Counted from the first letter of the stretch, positions 1 through 10,878 are shown. The stretch: DNA of 64,000 bases from GCA-958296115 sp965222445 (GCA_965222445.1 CBDCTY010000002.1:1984001-2048000), one strand, 5' to 3'. Translations and numbers: made by a program. Notes: generated from the sequence alone by a model not told the origin.

Positions 1-2
1 AG

Positions 3-1343
3 TCCGCGTCGGAAGACTGCCGTCCGGAGATAGGCGGCGGCATCACGCTGGCCCTGGGCGTGGACGGTATATCGGCCCTGATGGTCCTGCTCACCGGCAT
101 CGTCATGTTCACGGGCGTGCTGGTGTCGTGGAACGTCACCCACCGCAGCAAAGACTTCTTCGTGCTGTACTTTCTCCTGCTCTCCGGCGTGTTCGGGGTG
201 TTCGTCAGCCTCGACCTCTTCTTCCTCTTCTTCTTCTACGAGCTGGCCGTGCTGCCGATGTACCTGCTGATCGGCGTGTGGGGCAGCAGCTCGGACTTCG
301 GGACCTTCGTGCGCACCAAGGAGTACGGGGCGATGAAGCTGATGCTGTACCTGGTGGCCGGCAGCGTGCTCATCTGGATCGCGCTGATGGCCATCTTCGC
401 CCAGGCCGACCTGGGCACCTTCAACTTCGTCGCCCTCCACGAGTACGGGGAGTTCCCCGTAACGTTCCAGCGCATATTCTTCCCGTTCCTTATGGTCGGC
501 TTCGGCGTCCTGGCGGGCATGTGGCCCTTCCACACGTGGTCGCCGGACGGCCATGTCGCCGCGCCGACCGCCGTGAGCATGGTCCACGCCGGGGTGCTGA
601 TGAAGCTCGGCGCATACGGCATCCTGCGGGTCGGCATGGGCCTGATGCCGGAGGGCGCCGAGACCTGGATGCCGGTACTGATCGCACTAGGTACGGTCAA
701 CGTCATATACGGCGCAATCTCGGCCATGGGCCAGCGCGACCTGAAGTACGTCGTCGGCTACTCCAGCGTGAGCCACATGGGGTACGTGCTGATGGGCCTC
801 GCTACACTCCACTACCTGGGCGTGAGCGGCGCGGTCCTCCAGATGTTTTCGCATGGCATCATGACGGCGCTCTTCTTCGCGGTCGTCGGCGCGATATACG
901 ACGCGACCCACACCCGCGACATCGGCGTCCTGGAGGGCATGGCCAAGCCGATGGGGACGACCACGGCGCTCTTCGTCATCGCCGGGCTCACGTCTCTGGG
1001 GCTGCCGGGGCTTAGCGGGTTCGTCGCCGAGCTCCTCGTATTCCTGGGGCTATTCCAGACCTACCCGATCCTGGGGGCGCTCGGCGTGATAGGGGCGGCC
1101 ATCACCGCCGTCTACATCCTTCGGCTAATCGCCAAGGTCTTCTTCGGCACGACGGACCCGCGCTGGGCTCCTTCGACGGGCTCAGGACAGGTCGACCGGC
1201 ACGACATTTCCAGGGTCGAGGGCATTTCGGCCGGGCTGCTGGCGGCGTTCATATTCCTGATGGGCCTGCTGCCGTTCCTCTTCATTAACGCCATCGACGA
1301 GAGCGTGGCGAGGCTCCTGGGAGCCATGGCGGGCGCCGGATGA
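3..1343 (+). CDS. nuoM: NADH-quinone oxidoreductase subunit M (5' end outside window)
   Basis: Membrane-arm proton-pumping subunit of respiratory complex I. The frame is open from the first bases, and residues such as LGVDGISALM normally lie about 90 residues into NuoM, so the true start is upstream of the window. Hallmarks include the membrane-embedded Glu region (FFFYELAVLPMYLLIG), the LMVGFGVLAGMWPFHTW segment and KYVVGYSSVSHMGYV, all typical of the Mrp-antiporter-like family. The stop TGA lies in the string CCGGATGAAC (1336-1345), which is repeated exactly before nuoN. Near the C-terminus a short Ser/Thr/Gly/Gln-rich stretch is encoded by a dispersed 22-nt palindrome (about 1169-1190) that reads through in frame. 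Identity is certain; function assumes the inserted residues are tolerated. Confidence 0.97.
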   Translation, partial: SASEDCRPEIGGGITLALGVDGISALMVLLTGIVMFTGVLVSWNVTHRSKDFFVLYFLLLSGVFGVFVSLDLFFLFFFYELAVLPMYLLIGVWGSSSDFGTFVRTKEYGAMKLMLYLVAGSVLIWIALMAIFAQADLGTFNFVALHEYGEFPVTFQRIFFPFLMVGFGVLAGMWPFHTWSPDGHVAAPTAVSMVHAGVLMKLGAYGILRVGMGLMPEGAETWMPVLIALGTVNVIYGAISAMGQRDLKYVVGYSSVSHMGYVLMGLATLHYLGVSGAVLQMFSHGIMTALFFAVVGAIYDATHTRDIGVLEGMAKPMGTTTALFVIAGLTSLGLPGLSGFVAELLVFLGLFQTYPILGALGVIGAAITAVYILRLIAKVFFGTTDPRWAPSTGSGQVDRHDISRVEGISAGLLAAFIFLMGLLPFLFINAIDESVARLLGAMAGAG

Positions 1344-1345
1344 AC

Positions 1346-1820
1346 AAGGCATATCCAAAGTCCCTTCTCCCCCGGGAGACCGTTATAAATGTCGTCCCGA
1401 AGCGCCAGCGAGGGACCTGGGGCTGGGTCGGCCTCGACCATGCCAGGAGACGACGCCATTACCATCCCATATGTGGCCTTTGCACCACCGCCGTCATTCC
1501 GGCCTTGAGCCGGAATCCAGCCCTGGTCGCTGCCGTCAGACCAACACCGCCACACGAAGACAAGCCCGCCGTCATTCCGGCCCCGAGCCGAGCCCGCCCC
1601 GTGCCCCGACACGGGGAATCCATCCCTGGTCGCTGCCGTCAGACCAACACCGCCACACAAAGCCAAGCCCACCGTCCTTGCTATGAAAACAGCACCAGGC
1701 CACCCCGCCATGTCGTCCCGAAGCGCCAGCGAGGGACCTGGGGCTGGGTCGGCCTCGACCATGCCAGGAGGCGACGCCATTACCATCCCCTTGTGTGGCC
1801 TACGCCAGGCCGTGGTGATT
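1346..1820. mobile_element. 475-bp repeat-rich insertion between nuoM and nuoN
   Basis: This block is flanked by perfect 10-bp direct repeats CCGGATGAAC (1336-1345 and 1821-1830). Joining the flanks gives an ATGA stop/start overlap of nuoM and nuoN, the usual coupled arrangement. Inside are two about 90-bp near-identical copies (1389-1480 and 1710-1801) containing CGTCCCGAAGCGCCAGCGAG, and between them two tandem GTCATTCCGG palindromes. The second palindrome is interrupted by a 25-nt mini-palindrome (about 1589-1613). A diverged partial copy lies at 9520-9570. No transposase or convincing gene is present. Whether the 10-bp repeat is a target duplication or chance homology at the edge of a GATTCCGG repeat cannot be settled here. 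Confidence 0.6.
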
Positions 1821-1824
1821 CCGG

Positions 1825-3353
<1,529 letters not shown>

Positions 3354-3366
<13 letters not shown>

Positions 3367-3402
3367 CGGGCCCTTGACGGGAGAGGGCTGGGGTGAGGGT
3401 GA
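3354..3402. repeat. Dispersed CCCTCTCCC/GGGAGAGGG palindrome overlapping nuoN end
   Basis: CCCTCTCCC and GGGAGAGGG arms surround two TTGACGGG units and continue into GGGGTGAGGGTGA. Related arms occur in the MITEs at 37268-37458 and 57049-57192. It overlaps the nuoN stop codon and could form a terminator-like hairpin, but there is no T tract. Confidence 0.6.
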
Positions 3403-3441
3403 CAGCTACGGGTATACTTATCTGTCCATAGGAGGTGAGCC

Positions 3442-4278
3442 ATGCCTGCTGGGTTCGGCCTCGTAGTGAATGAAAGAAACGAGATCCTCATGATCCAACG
3501 AGGGTATGGTAAGGAAAAGAGGCTGTGGAGTCTGCCGGGAGGAAATAGGGACAAAGGGGAGAGCCTGCGGAAGACCGCCGTCAGGGAAACACTCGAAGAG
3601 ACGGGCATCAAAATGACCGCCGACAGCCTGTACTACAAGAGCGAGCGTCACCGCTTCGAAATATGGCGCGGGAAACGCATCGGCGGGCGCTTGCGGGTGC
3701 AAAGGAAAGAGTGCCTGGACGCGAAGTGGTTCAAGAACGACGTGCTCCCCCACGATGACAATCTGGCGTTTGGCCCGGACAAAAGGGCCATTGGGAAGTG
3801 GGCAGCTGAGAATCCGGGTAGCCGCAGGGTCTACTATCCCCGATCCAAGATGGGCAGAGCAGGCTTCGGCCTCGTGGTGAATGACAGGAAAGAAGTTCTC
3901 CTCATACAACGCAAGAAGGGCAGAAGGGCAGGCAAATGGAGTCTGCCGGGTGGCAGCGCGAACCCAGATCGAAGTCAGCGAAGTGCCGCCGTCTGGGAAA
4001 CGCGACAGGCCACCGGCATCGAACCCACTCTCGACCGCCTATACTACGAGAATAGGCACGGTGCCCAGATCTGGTTGGGGGTATATCCTCTGCGGCTCTT
4101 CAGCGGCCGTTGGTTCGTCCACCTCCTGAAGAGTCTTGTATACCGTGGCCCCCGTGGTCGCTGGTTCCCCATAGACAAGCTGCCCGATGACGACAGCTTG
4201 GCCTTCGCCATAGACGTGAGGACCATCGAAAAGTGGGCAGCCGAGAACAGCGGCAGCCGTACCTCCTATCCGCAGTGA
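3442..4278 (+). CDS. Tandem two-domain Nudix protein
   Basis: 278 residues made of two homologous Nudix folds. The first (about residues 1-130) has a complete Nudix box GX5EX7REXXEEXGX beginning GNRDKGE and ending RETLEETGI, so it can bind metal and hydrolyse a nucleoside-diphosphate-linked substrate; the substrate is unknown. The second (about 140-275) keeps the fold signature GFGLVVNDRKEVLLIQR and the Gly residues, but the box has lost the catalytic acids: RE is WE and EE is QA. It is therefore probably a non-catalytic binding or dimerisation domain. The start is well supported by AGGAGGTGAGCC just upstream. Confidence 0.85.
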   Translation: MPAGFGLVVNERNEILMIQRGYGKEKRLWSLPGGNRDKGESLRKTAVRETLEETGIKMTADSLYYKSERHRFEIWRGKRIGGRLRVQRKECLDAKWFKNDVLPHDDNLAFGPDKRAIGKWAAENPGSRRVYYPRSKMGRAGFGLVVNDRKEVLLIQRKKGRRAGKWSLPGGSANPDRSQRSAAVWETRQATGIEPTLDRLYYENRHGAQIWLGVYPLRLFSGRWFVHLLKSLVYRGPRGRWFPIDKLPDDDSLAFAIDVRTIEKWAAENSGSRTSYPQ

Positions 4279-4334
4279 CCTCCCTCCGACATTGGACGAC
4301 TCCTGTAGCCCAACACGACCACGCAAGCCAAGCC

Positions 4335-4375
4335 CGCCGTCATTCCGGCCTTGAGCCGGATTCCTGCGAGCAGGA
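4335..4375. repeat. GTCATTCCGG dispersed palindrome
   Basis: The copy GTCATTCCGGCCTTGAGCCGGA matches the one at 1491-1519. Its right arm runs into a second small palindrome, TTCCTGCGAGCAGGAA. The rest of 4279-4491 shows no gene. Confidence 0.7.
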
Positions 4376-4491
4376 ACCATCCCCCATCCAGTCCCCGGCG
4401 GTTGCACACAGACCGGGTGGCTATGGGCAAGCCAGGCATTCTTCAGCCCCCTATGTGGCGGCATCACGGCGAATTGGGTAAGATCATCGCC

Positions 4492-5031
4492 ATGAACAGG
4501 AAAATGAAGGAAATAGGGGCGCGTATAACGACCGAACTCCTTAAGAACTGGAGATCCCTTTCGCTGCTGGCAGTGAGCTTCGTCTTGCTCATGCTCACGT
4601 CGGTACTGTCACACGTTGGACAATCCATCGGAGTTGTATTCTTGGGGTTTGGGCTATCCGTTGCTGCCTTCCTGAGTGCCTATTGGTATGGATTCCCTCC
4701 GAAAGCAGGGTGTCGCGACTCTAAGAAGTTCTTCTCTCTCCTGGCTGCGAACCTGATCCCATTTGTCCTCTTTGGATTCTTGGTGTCCCATGTCCCAGCG
4801 GCGGGAGCTGTATTCGGTGGACTCTTCGCCGTTGTGCTTGCCTCTACCGTTTGGTCCCAGGCTATTGGCGAATCAATCTGGGATCTAATGCAGGATATCT
4901 TTAAGGCATGCCTAATCCTGTTGACTGTGCTCGGTATCGCCCTTACGTTACAAGGACTGGGTAGTCTTACAGGTCTTGATGTACTGGACTCTATAGGGCG
5001 AGAGGTCTTCGAACTTTTCCGAGGATCTTGA
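4492..5031 (+). CDS. Small polytopic membrane protein of unknown function
   Basis: 179 residues from the ATG at 4492; earlier in-frame starts run through dispersed-repeat DNA and look spurious. Hydrophobic segments at about residues 20-42, 46-68, 82-125 (probably two helices) and 140-165 predict four or five membrane helices, with a basic N-terminus likely inside. I recognise no family motif. It ends 31 bp before the large metalloprotease-like gene on the same strand, so the two may be co-transcribed. The ribosome-binding site is weak. AT content is higher than in the housekeeping genes. Confidence 0.6.
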   Translation: MNRKMKEIGARITTELLKNWRSLSLLAVSFVLLMLTSVLSHVGQSIGVVFLGFGLSVAAFLSAYWYGFPPKAGCRDSKKFFSLLAANLIPFVLFGFLVSHVPAAGAVFGGLFAVVLASTVWSQAIGESIWDLMQDIFKACLILLTVLGIALTLQGLGSLTGLDVLDSIGREVFELFRGS

Positions 5032-5062
5032 CGACGGGTCATCGTCGCGAGGATAAGCTCCT

Positions 5063-8000
5063 ATGCCAAACGGAGGCGAACACCACGAACGACTGGGGGC
5101 CTGCCCGCTATGCGGGAGTCTTGGCATTCGCACCAGGCGGCAGAGGCATCGTAGCCTGCTGTGGAGATGTCGGAACTGCAACGGGGTATTCGAGACCCCC
5201 AAGGTAGCAGAGTATGTCTTGCCTCCTGGAGACCATGGGCGCGGCTATGTCTTTGCCGATTCGATTCCGCAGATGGAGCGGCGAGCCAGGCGGCGTGACC
5301 GCCGCAATCCGGCGTCTCCCAGACTCGTTGCTGTTGTAGCTATAGTTCTTGCGATAGGCGCAGTTGGATTCCTGATCTACATGGCGGCACAGGGACGCAG
5401 TGGCAGCGAGTCAGACCAACCCCCAGCTTCAGACGGGCTCTCCGCGGCGGTCGTTCCCTCATCCCCTACCCCTGAGTCGGCTATCAGTACGCCTGCGCCC
5501 GATACGCCCACTCCACAGACCCCAAACGCACCGACGCCAACCGGTGCGACACTCCTGGCTGCTGATACGCCGACGTCTCTGCCGACCACGCCATCCCCCA
5601 CCGATACGCCCATACCCGCCAGTACATCCGCGCCCACCAGCACACCGATGCCGCTGCCCACCTACACACCTGCGCTCACCAACACGCCAACGCCATTGCC
5701 GACCGATACACCTGTGCCTACCCAAACGCCGACGCCACGCCCTACCGACACGCCCATTCCCACCAATACGCCGACGCCCGTGCCCACAAGCACACCCATT
5801 CCCACCAATACGCCGACGCCCGTGCCCACAAGCACACCCACGCCCACCAACACGCCAGTGCCCGTCGTCAGGCTCGTCCTGGATGCCGAATCGACGGTTG
5901 CCGGCTACTGGTCCGACGGCACGGCCGATGTCGAGGTGACCGCTACCCTGCGCAACGAGGGCACTCTCCGGCTCAACGGCGCCCAGGAGATAACGGCCAC
6001 CTGCATCGCGCAGGACGATGAACGCAGGGCCTGCAGCGAGGCGCTGACCCTGTCGCTGCCGGACGGATTCGCGCCGGGTTCCGAGAGCTTCACACTCCGG
6101 CTCCCAATGGGCGCGACGACCATGACCTTCGACTACGGCGAGGACGAGCCGATGACCCTTGACGTGGACGTGCCCGAGCGCATCCTGGGAGTCGACCGCG
6201 ACCTCTGGGAGTGCTACGCAGACAGACCGCCAGAAGGTTTCGCTCTCGGAGCCCACAACGACTGGACGGCTGGGTGCGGCGGTTGGGGAAAACCGACAGT
6301 TGAGAAGTGGCTCAATGATGTCCCCGTCAAGGTCTGGGCAACTGGTGACCCTGACTACATCGCAGTCCTCGAAACCATTCTGTCGGAGCTTTCTCCCATC
6401 TTAGGTTTGGAGTTCGAGTGGGTGGACGCCGAGGAAGAGGCGGACTTCAAGGCGTTTGTGGGCGTGTCGCGTTCCGAGGCTGACTCCCTCGGCGTCAGTG
6501 ACCCCTTCTATGCAAACGAAGCTTGGGGGTTCGCATCTGCGAACGTGAACCGGGGTGAAGCCACATCAGGGCATATGGTCGTCTGGCATACCGATTTGAC
6601 CGGCTTGGCGTCACGGATAGATGCGATCAGGGCGATAACCATACACGAGGCGTTGCACGCCCTAGGTCCTATTGACCATAGGATGCCTCTGGGCCATAGC
6701 TCTCGGCCTCTGAGCTTCATGGAGGTCTCGAAGATGGGCGTCTTGAGTCAACGAGAACGACAGTTGCTCGAGATCAACTCCCACCCGCTGGTGCGCCCCG
6801 GATTGACAATGGACGCCGTCCGCCAACTCGTCGTGCCCACAGAAGAGCTCTTGGACTACCCGCTGATCGAATCAGAGGCTGCGCCTGACGATCCCCTTGA
6901 TCTTATCTGGCGGGCCTACGTCGAGCTGGAAAGGGCGGGGTCTGCAAGCTTTCGTCTGAGCGGAGGCTGGACCGGCGATGCAACGTGCAACCAGCCCTTC
7001 GGCGTCAGGCGTGGGCCCATAGAAATGTCAATCGGGGATTTCAGCCTGACAGGCGACTGGCCCGATCTTGACCCGGCATTAGTACACCTCGATTTCGGCA
7101 CAAGTCGCTTTCTCATAAGACGTGAAGACGGCGAGTGGCTCCATTGGTGGCTCTCACCAGGAGGAGCTTGGGAGATGGTCTACGGGGAGGCCGTTGTGAC
7201 CGCCAGCTCATATTGGCTATGGAACGGCAAACTTCTCACAACGCTTCGCAGCGTTCTCTGGGACGGGTCTTCGGAAGACATCCGTGTCGAAGAGACCGCT
7301 GACGGAAACTTGCGTCTCCAGGTTACCCTGGACCACTCGTACGTGTATATGTGGGAGTGGGGACCCATTGACAAGTCTTTGGATCTCACGCTCGTCGTGG
7401 ACCCCAAGACTTTCGCGGTTGTGGGGTATACGTGGGAGCTGCACAGGGACCCCGACGTGCATTCCGGTCCGTGTCTGACGTTCAAGGAAGTGGCGACTGA
7501 CGGACGCCTCGGCGTCGACATGGACAAACTCACAGACCAGCCGGCGGTCGCGCTGGACGCTGCGTCCGACACGCTCGACATTGTATGGCAAGCCTACCTG
7601 GCGCTCGAAAGGGCGGGGTCCGCAAGCTTCCGCCTGAGCGGGGGCTGGGTCGATAGAGCGTGCAACTACACGTTTGGTGTCAGGAGAGGCCCGATAGAGC
7701 TGTCGATTGGCGACTTCAGTCTGTTTGGGGACAACCCTGCCTTGTCGTACTTGGATATGCACACGAACCAGTTCTACATAATCTATTCCCGAGCAGAACA
7801 GGAATGGACCCACTGGCAGCTCTCTCCGGAGGGAACATGGGAGAGAGTCGACTATGACACCGTCGCAGATGCCAGCGAATGGTGGGTGTGGAACGGCAAG
7901 CTCCACGGAGCGATTGGTAGTGTCCTCAAGGACGGGGTTCCAGAGGACATCGGCGTAGACGAGACCCCTGATGGAAATCTTCGTCTCCAAGTTACGCTGG

Positions 8001-8236
8001 ACGAGTCCTATTATGTCAATCTGTGGGAATGGGCACCAGGCGATTCATTGGACTTGACCCTCGTCCTGCATCCTGAGACCTTCGCCTTAGTGGGGTACAC
8101 GTGGGAGCTTCGAGAGGACCCAGCCAAGAGTCCCAACGCGTGCCTCACCTACAAGGAAGTCGCGACCGATGGCCGTCTCGGTATCCCCATAGAGATACCC
8201 GAATCCATCAGGAACCAGCTAACCGCTTCTCCGTGA
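5063..8236 (+). CDS. Membrane-anchored metzincin-like metalloprotease with Pro/Thr stalk
   Basis: 1057 residues. Order: an N-terminal zinc-ribbon-like CPLCG...CRNCN (residues 14-39); one membrane helix (about 87-110); a 150-residue stalk of TPTP-type repeats; a beta-rich CARDB-like domain; then a catalytic-looking domain with HEALHALGPIDH (His528, Glu529), i.e. HExxHxxGxxD followed by His, and a SFMEV Met-turn 25 residues on, as in metzincins whose third ligand is Asp or His. The C-terminus holds two about 170-residue repeats, each opening with LERAGSASFRLSGGW. The zinc ribbon would be cytoplasmic and the protease extracellular. Substrate unknown. No classical signal peptide; the anchor is the internal helix. 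Confidence 0.7.
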   Translation: MPNGGEHHERLGACPLCGSLGIRTRRQRHRSLLWRCRNCNGVFETPKVAEYVLPPGDHGRGYVFADSIPQMERRARRRDRRNPASPRLVAVVAIVLAIGAVGFLIYMAAQGRSGSESDQPPASDGLSAAVVPSSPTPESAISTPAPDTPTPQTPNAPTPTGATLLAADTPTSLPTTPSPTDTPIPASTSAPTSTPMPLPTYTPALTNTPTPLPTDTPVPTQTPTPRPTDTPIPTNTPTPVPTSTPIPTNTPTPVPTSTPTPTNTPVPVVRLVLDAESTVAGYWSDGTADVEVTATLRNEGTLRLNGAQEITATCIAQDDERRACSEALTLSLPDGFAPGSESFTLRLPMGATTMTFDYGEDEPMTLDVDVPERILGVDRDLWECYADRPPEGFALGAHNDWTAGCGGWGKPTVEKWLNDVPVKVWATGDPDYIAVLETILSELSPILGLEFEWVDAEEEADFKAFVGVSRSEADSLGVSDPFYANEAWGFASANVNRGEATSGHMVVWHTDLTGLASRIDAIRAITIHEALHALGPIDHRMPLGHSSRPLSFMEVSKMGVLSQRERQLLEINSHPLVRPGLTMDAVRQLVVPTEELLDYPLIESEAAPDDPLDLIWRAYVELERAGSASFRLSGGWTGDATCNQPFGVRRGPIEMSIGDFSLTGDWPDLDPALVHLDFGTSRFLIRREDGEWLHWWLSPGGAWEMVYGEAVVTASSYWLWNGKLLTTLRSVLWDGSSEDIRVEETADGNLRLQVTLDHSYVYMWEWGPIDKSLDLTLVVDPKTFAVVGYTWELHRDPDVHSGPCLTFKEVATDGRLGVDMDKLTDQPAVALDAASDTLDIVWQAYLALERAGSASFRLSGGWVDRACNYTFGVRRGPIELSIGDFSLFGDNPALSYLDMHTNQFYIIYSRAEQEWTHWQLSPEGTWERVDYDTVADASEWWVWNGKLHGAIGSVLKDGVPEDIGVDETPDGNLRLQVTLDESYYVNLWEWAPGDSLDLTLVLHPETFALVGYTWELREDPAKSPNACLTYKEVATDGRLGIPIEIPESIRNQLTASP

Positions 8237-8351
8237 CCGTCACACCGAGGTAACGGTACCTGCCCCTGCTGGCATGGGCAACGTATGATTCTTGGTCGGT
8301 GATTCGGCCACAGGTAGGCCTTTGCCCTACTTACAGGACCGGAGGTAGACA

Positions 8352-8594
8352 TTGGACACCGTCGATGGCCTGGTGTTCGATCTGGACAATACCCTGCTCG
8401 ACAGATTTGCCGCTTTCGTCAGGGTCGCTGGAAGCTTCTACGAACAGCACCTACGCGCCGCGGCCTCGTTGAGGCGGGACGAAGCGGTTGCGAATGAAGG
8501 CCGCCTGGGTCAGGCGAGGCCGGCAGTATCCTGTCGATCTCCAACCCCCGGACCACGTAATCGACCACGTTATGGAAGTGCGGAACATCGTTGA
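8352..8594 (+). pseudogene. Truncated HAD-superfamily hydrolase start
   Basis: A TTG start after GGAGGTAGACA opens a frame whose first about 37 residues carry VFDLDNTLLDR, the nucleophile motif I (DxDxT) of HAD phosphatases. Homology ends near 8460. The remaining residues are Arg/Pro-rich readthrough of unrelated DNA and motifs II-IV are absent. This is a 5' remnant of a roughly 220-residue gene. Confidence 0.7.
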
Positions 8595-8646
8595 CGTGGG
8601 TTGATGGGACATGGACAGCCTTGCTCTTAGGCAGTGCGAGAGCCCC

Positions 8647-8745
8647 CATCCCTTCGACAGGCTCAGGACAGGCTCAATCTTCCCCCTCGGGGGGGAAGAG
8701 GCCCATCCGCCCCTAGATTCCGGCTTTCGCCGGAATGACGGTTGT
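8647..8745. repeat. Two dispersed palindromes
   Basis: CCTTCGACAGGCTCAGGACA (about 8649-8672) reads on the other strand as AGCCTGTCCTGAGCCTGTCG, the same family as the short element inside nuoM. It is followed by a CCCCCTCGGGGGGG hairpin and then ATTCCGGCTTTCGCCGGAAT with GACGG, a GTCATTCC-type palindrome. Confidence 0.75.
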
Positions 8746-8767
8746 GCGAGTGTCTCCCTGGGCGGGG

Positions 8768-9420
8768 CTATAGCGCGGACGCTGCCAGGCGGGCCTCGTC
8801 GAACACGAGCCCCAGGCCCGGCGCGTCCGGCATCACGAGCTGTCCCGACGCGTCCAAAGTTGGGACCTCCTGGAACAGCGGGAACGCCCACGGCATGTGC
8901 TCCACGTAGAGCCCGTTCGGCGCTGCCGCCAGCGCGTGCCCCAGTATCTCGGGCGCCAGGTGCGTCACCACCGGCAGGTTGTAGCCCTCCGCCATGTGCG
9001 CGACCTTCATCCACTGGGTGATCCCGCCGACGCGCAGCAGGTCTACCATCACGATGTCGATGGAGCGCGCCTCCAGCATGTGCCGGAACGGCTCGATTCC
9101 GTAGGCATACTCGCCCGCCGCGATGGGCGTGTCCTGCGCGTCGGCTATGCGAGCGAGCCCGGCGTAGTCCTGGAAGTGCGTCGGGTCCTCCAACCAGGAG
9201 ACGCCATGCTCGGCCATCTTTCGACCCGCCGTGATGGCCCTGTTCACGTCCCACGCCTGGTTGACGTCCACCATCAGGACGATACTATCGCCCACAGCCT
9301 CGCGCATCGTCCTCAGCCGCGCCAACTCAGCCTCGACGGTCTCCTCCCCACCCATGCGGAACTTCATGGCCCGAAACCCCTTCGAGACCAGTTCCGCCGC
9401 GAACCTCTGGGAGCGCAGGA
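8768..9420 (-). pseudogene. C-terminal part of a mandelate racemase/muconate-lactonizing-type enzyme
   Basis: About 215 residues of an enolase-superfamily barrel remain (normal length about 370-400). Visible are the KFRMGG strand with the base-bearing Lys, metal ligands in VDVNQAW, SWLEDP and AAGEYAYG, and the catalytic-type His in VTHLAPE. The capping domain and start are missing: upstream of about 9420 the sequence becomes unrelated. The stop at 8768 is natural. The protein would be inactive. Confidence 0.8.
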
Positions 9421-9517
9421 TTAAGGAGAAGCTCGAGCAGTACTGGCACGAGCCGGACCCCTTGGCCGGCTCCGGCCCAATCTTCTCCACTACCCCCAGC
9501 CGCTCACCCCCCTGATA

Positions 9518-9572
9518 GGCCACCCCGCCATGTCGTCCCGAGCGCCAGCGAGGGACCTGGGCCGGGGTCGCC
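9518..9572. repeat. Partial copy of the nuoM/nuoN insert repeat
   Basis: CCACCCCGCCATGTCGTCCC followed by the GCGCCAGCGAGGGACCTGG core matches 1698-1755 with a few changes. It sits 70 bp before the MFS transporter gene; the stretch up to 9640 has nothing else. Confidence 0.75.
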
Positions 9573-9639
9573 CCCACTCCCAACCAAAAACAAAAAACTA
9601 GAAACTCTCCCGCCTCCCGCTGGGTGGTACCATAGGGCG

Positions 9640-10878
9640 ATGCGCGCCGCTTACTCCGGGCTCCAGGGCCGGCTGCCCTACTACGGCTGGCTGGTCGTTG
9701 GGACTGTCTTCCTCTCCTCCGCCATCTCAATAGGCCCGGGCTACGCCTTTGGGCTGTTCATAGGACCGCTGGAGCAGGCGTTCGGGTGGCAGCGCACCGC
9801 CGTCAGCGCGTCGCTGTCGTTCGTGGCCGCCGGGGCCCTCACAGCGCCGTTCCTCGGCAGGTTCATGGACAGGCGCGGCGCGAGGCCGCTCATGGCCGGT
9901 GCCCTGCTCGTCATGGGCGCCAGCTTCCTGTTCAGGCCCTTCATGTCGCAGCTATGGCACTGGTACTTCCTGAGCTTCTTCCAGTACGTGGCGTTCTCGG
10001 GATCGACCACGCTGCCCGCCGGCCGCCTGGTCTCCATCTGGTTCCCCAGGATGCAGGGGCGCGTGATGGGCCTGACCACCATGGGCAACAACTTCGGCGG
10101 CTTTACCATCCCGCTCATGGTCGCGCCCATGCTGGCGGCTGGAAGCTGGAAGGGCCCGTTCATGCTGCTTGCCGGCCTGACCTTTTTCATCGCCTTCCTG
10201 TCGATCGTGCTGGTGCGGGAGTTCCCCAGCGCGGGGTCATCGAAGATGACGGGCAGGGTCGGCTCGGCGCCCACGCTCACGGGCCAGGCCGTCGGCGAGG
10301 TGATAAAGGGGCGGTCCTTCTACATGCTCGGCCTCTCGCTGATGCTCGGCTCCTTCACCTACAGCGCGATCCTGCCGCAGGTGCCCGACCACCTTATAGT
10401 GTCGGGCATGGAGCCGATCGTAGCCGCGAGAGCCGTGAGCCTGCTGGCCCTGTTCGGGATGGCGGGAAAGATCAGCTTCGGGTATCTTTCCGAACGGGTC
10501 ACGGCCCGCCGGATGATGATGGTGAGCCTGTCCGGTCAGACGTTTTTCATAGTGATGATGGTGCTGTTCCCGACGCCCCCGTTTGCATGGCTCGCGGTGC
10601 CGCTGTTCGGGCTCTTCATGGGTTCGTACGGCGCGCTCATCAACCTCGTGGTCCAGGAGACATTCGGGCTGAAGCACTTCGGAAGCATCGCGGGGCTGAT
10701 CTCCCTGACGATGGGCGTGTCGGGACTGGTGGGCCCCATCCTGGCCGGCCAGTCCTTCGACCGGTTGGGCGGGTACGGTCCCGGGTACATAGCCGTGGCG
10801 ATCATGTTCGCCATAGGCGCGGTAAGCTTGACCAGGGTACGCCCCTGGATGACGGAGCCGACTGGGAGGACGAAATGA
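9640..10878 (+). CDS. Major facilitator superfamily transporter
   Basis: 412 residues with about 12 hydrophobic segments and the loop 2-3 motif GRFMDRRGARPLMAG (GxxxDRxGxR) typical of MFS. A second, weaker copy follows helix 8 (GYLSERVTARRMM). It is similar in outline to monocarboxylate/oxalate:formate-type antiporters (start LPYYGWLVVGTVFLSS). It acts in the cytoplasmic membrane; the substrate cannot be told. Its TGA overlaps the ATG of the acylase-type hydrolase (ATGA at 10875-10878), so import and hydrolysis of an amide-containing compound may be coupled (inference). Confidence 0.9.
   Translation: MRAAYSGLQGRLPYYGWLVVGTVFLSSAISIGPGYAFGLFIGPLEQAFGWQRTAVSASLSFVAAGALTAPFLGRFMDRRGARPLMAGALLVMGASFLFRPFMSQLWHWYFLSFFQYVAFSGSTTLPAGRLVSIWFPRMQGRVMGLTTMGNNFGGFTIPLMVAPMLAAGSWKGPFMLLAGLTFFIAFLSIVLVREFPSAGSSKMTGRVGSAPTLTGQAVGEVIKGRSFYMLGLSLMLGSFTYSAILPQVPDHLIVSGMEPIVAARAVSLLALFGMAGKISFGYLSERVTARRMMMVSLSGQTFFIVMMVLFPTPPFAWLAVPLFGLFMGSYGALINLVVQETFGLKHFGSIAGLISLTMGVSGLVGPILAGQSFDRLGGYGPGYIAVAIMFAIGAVSLTRVRPWMTEPTGRTK

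Noticed and set aside
5459..6256. Gly/Val-rich minus-strand frames opposite the TP-repeat stalk
   Set aside because: They are the antisense of the low-complexity TPTP-coding repeat.
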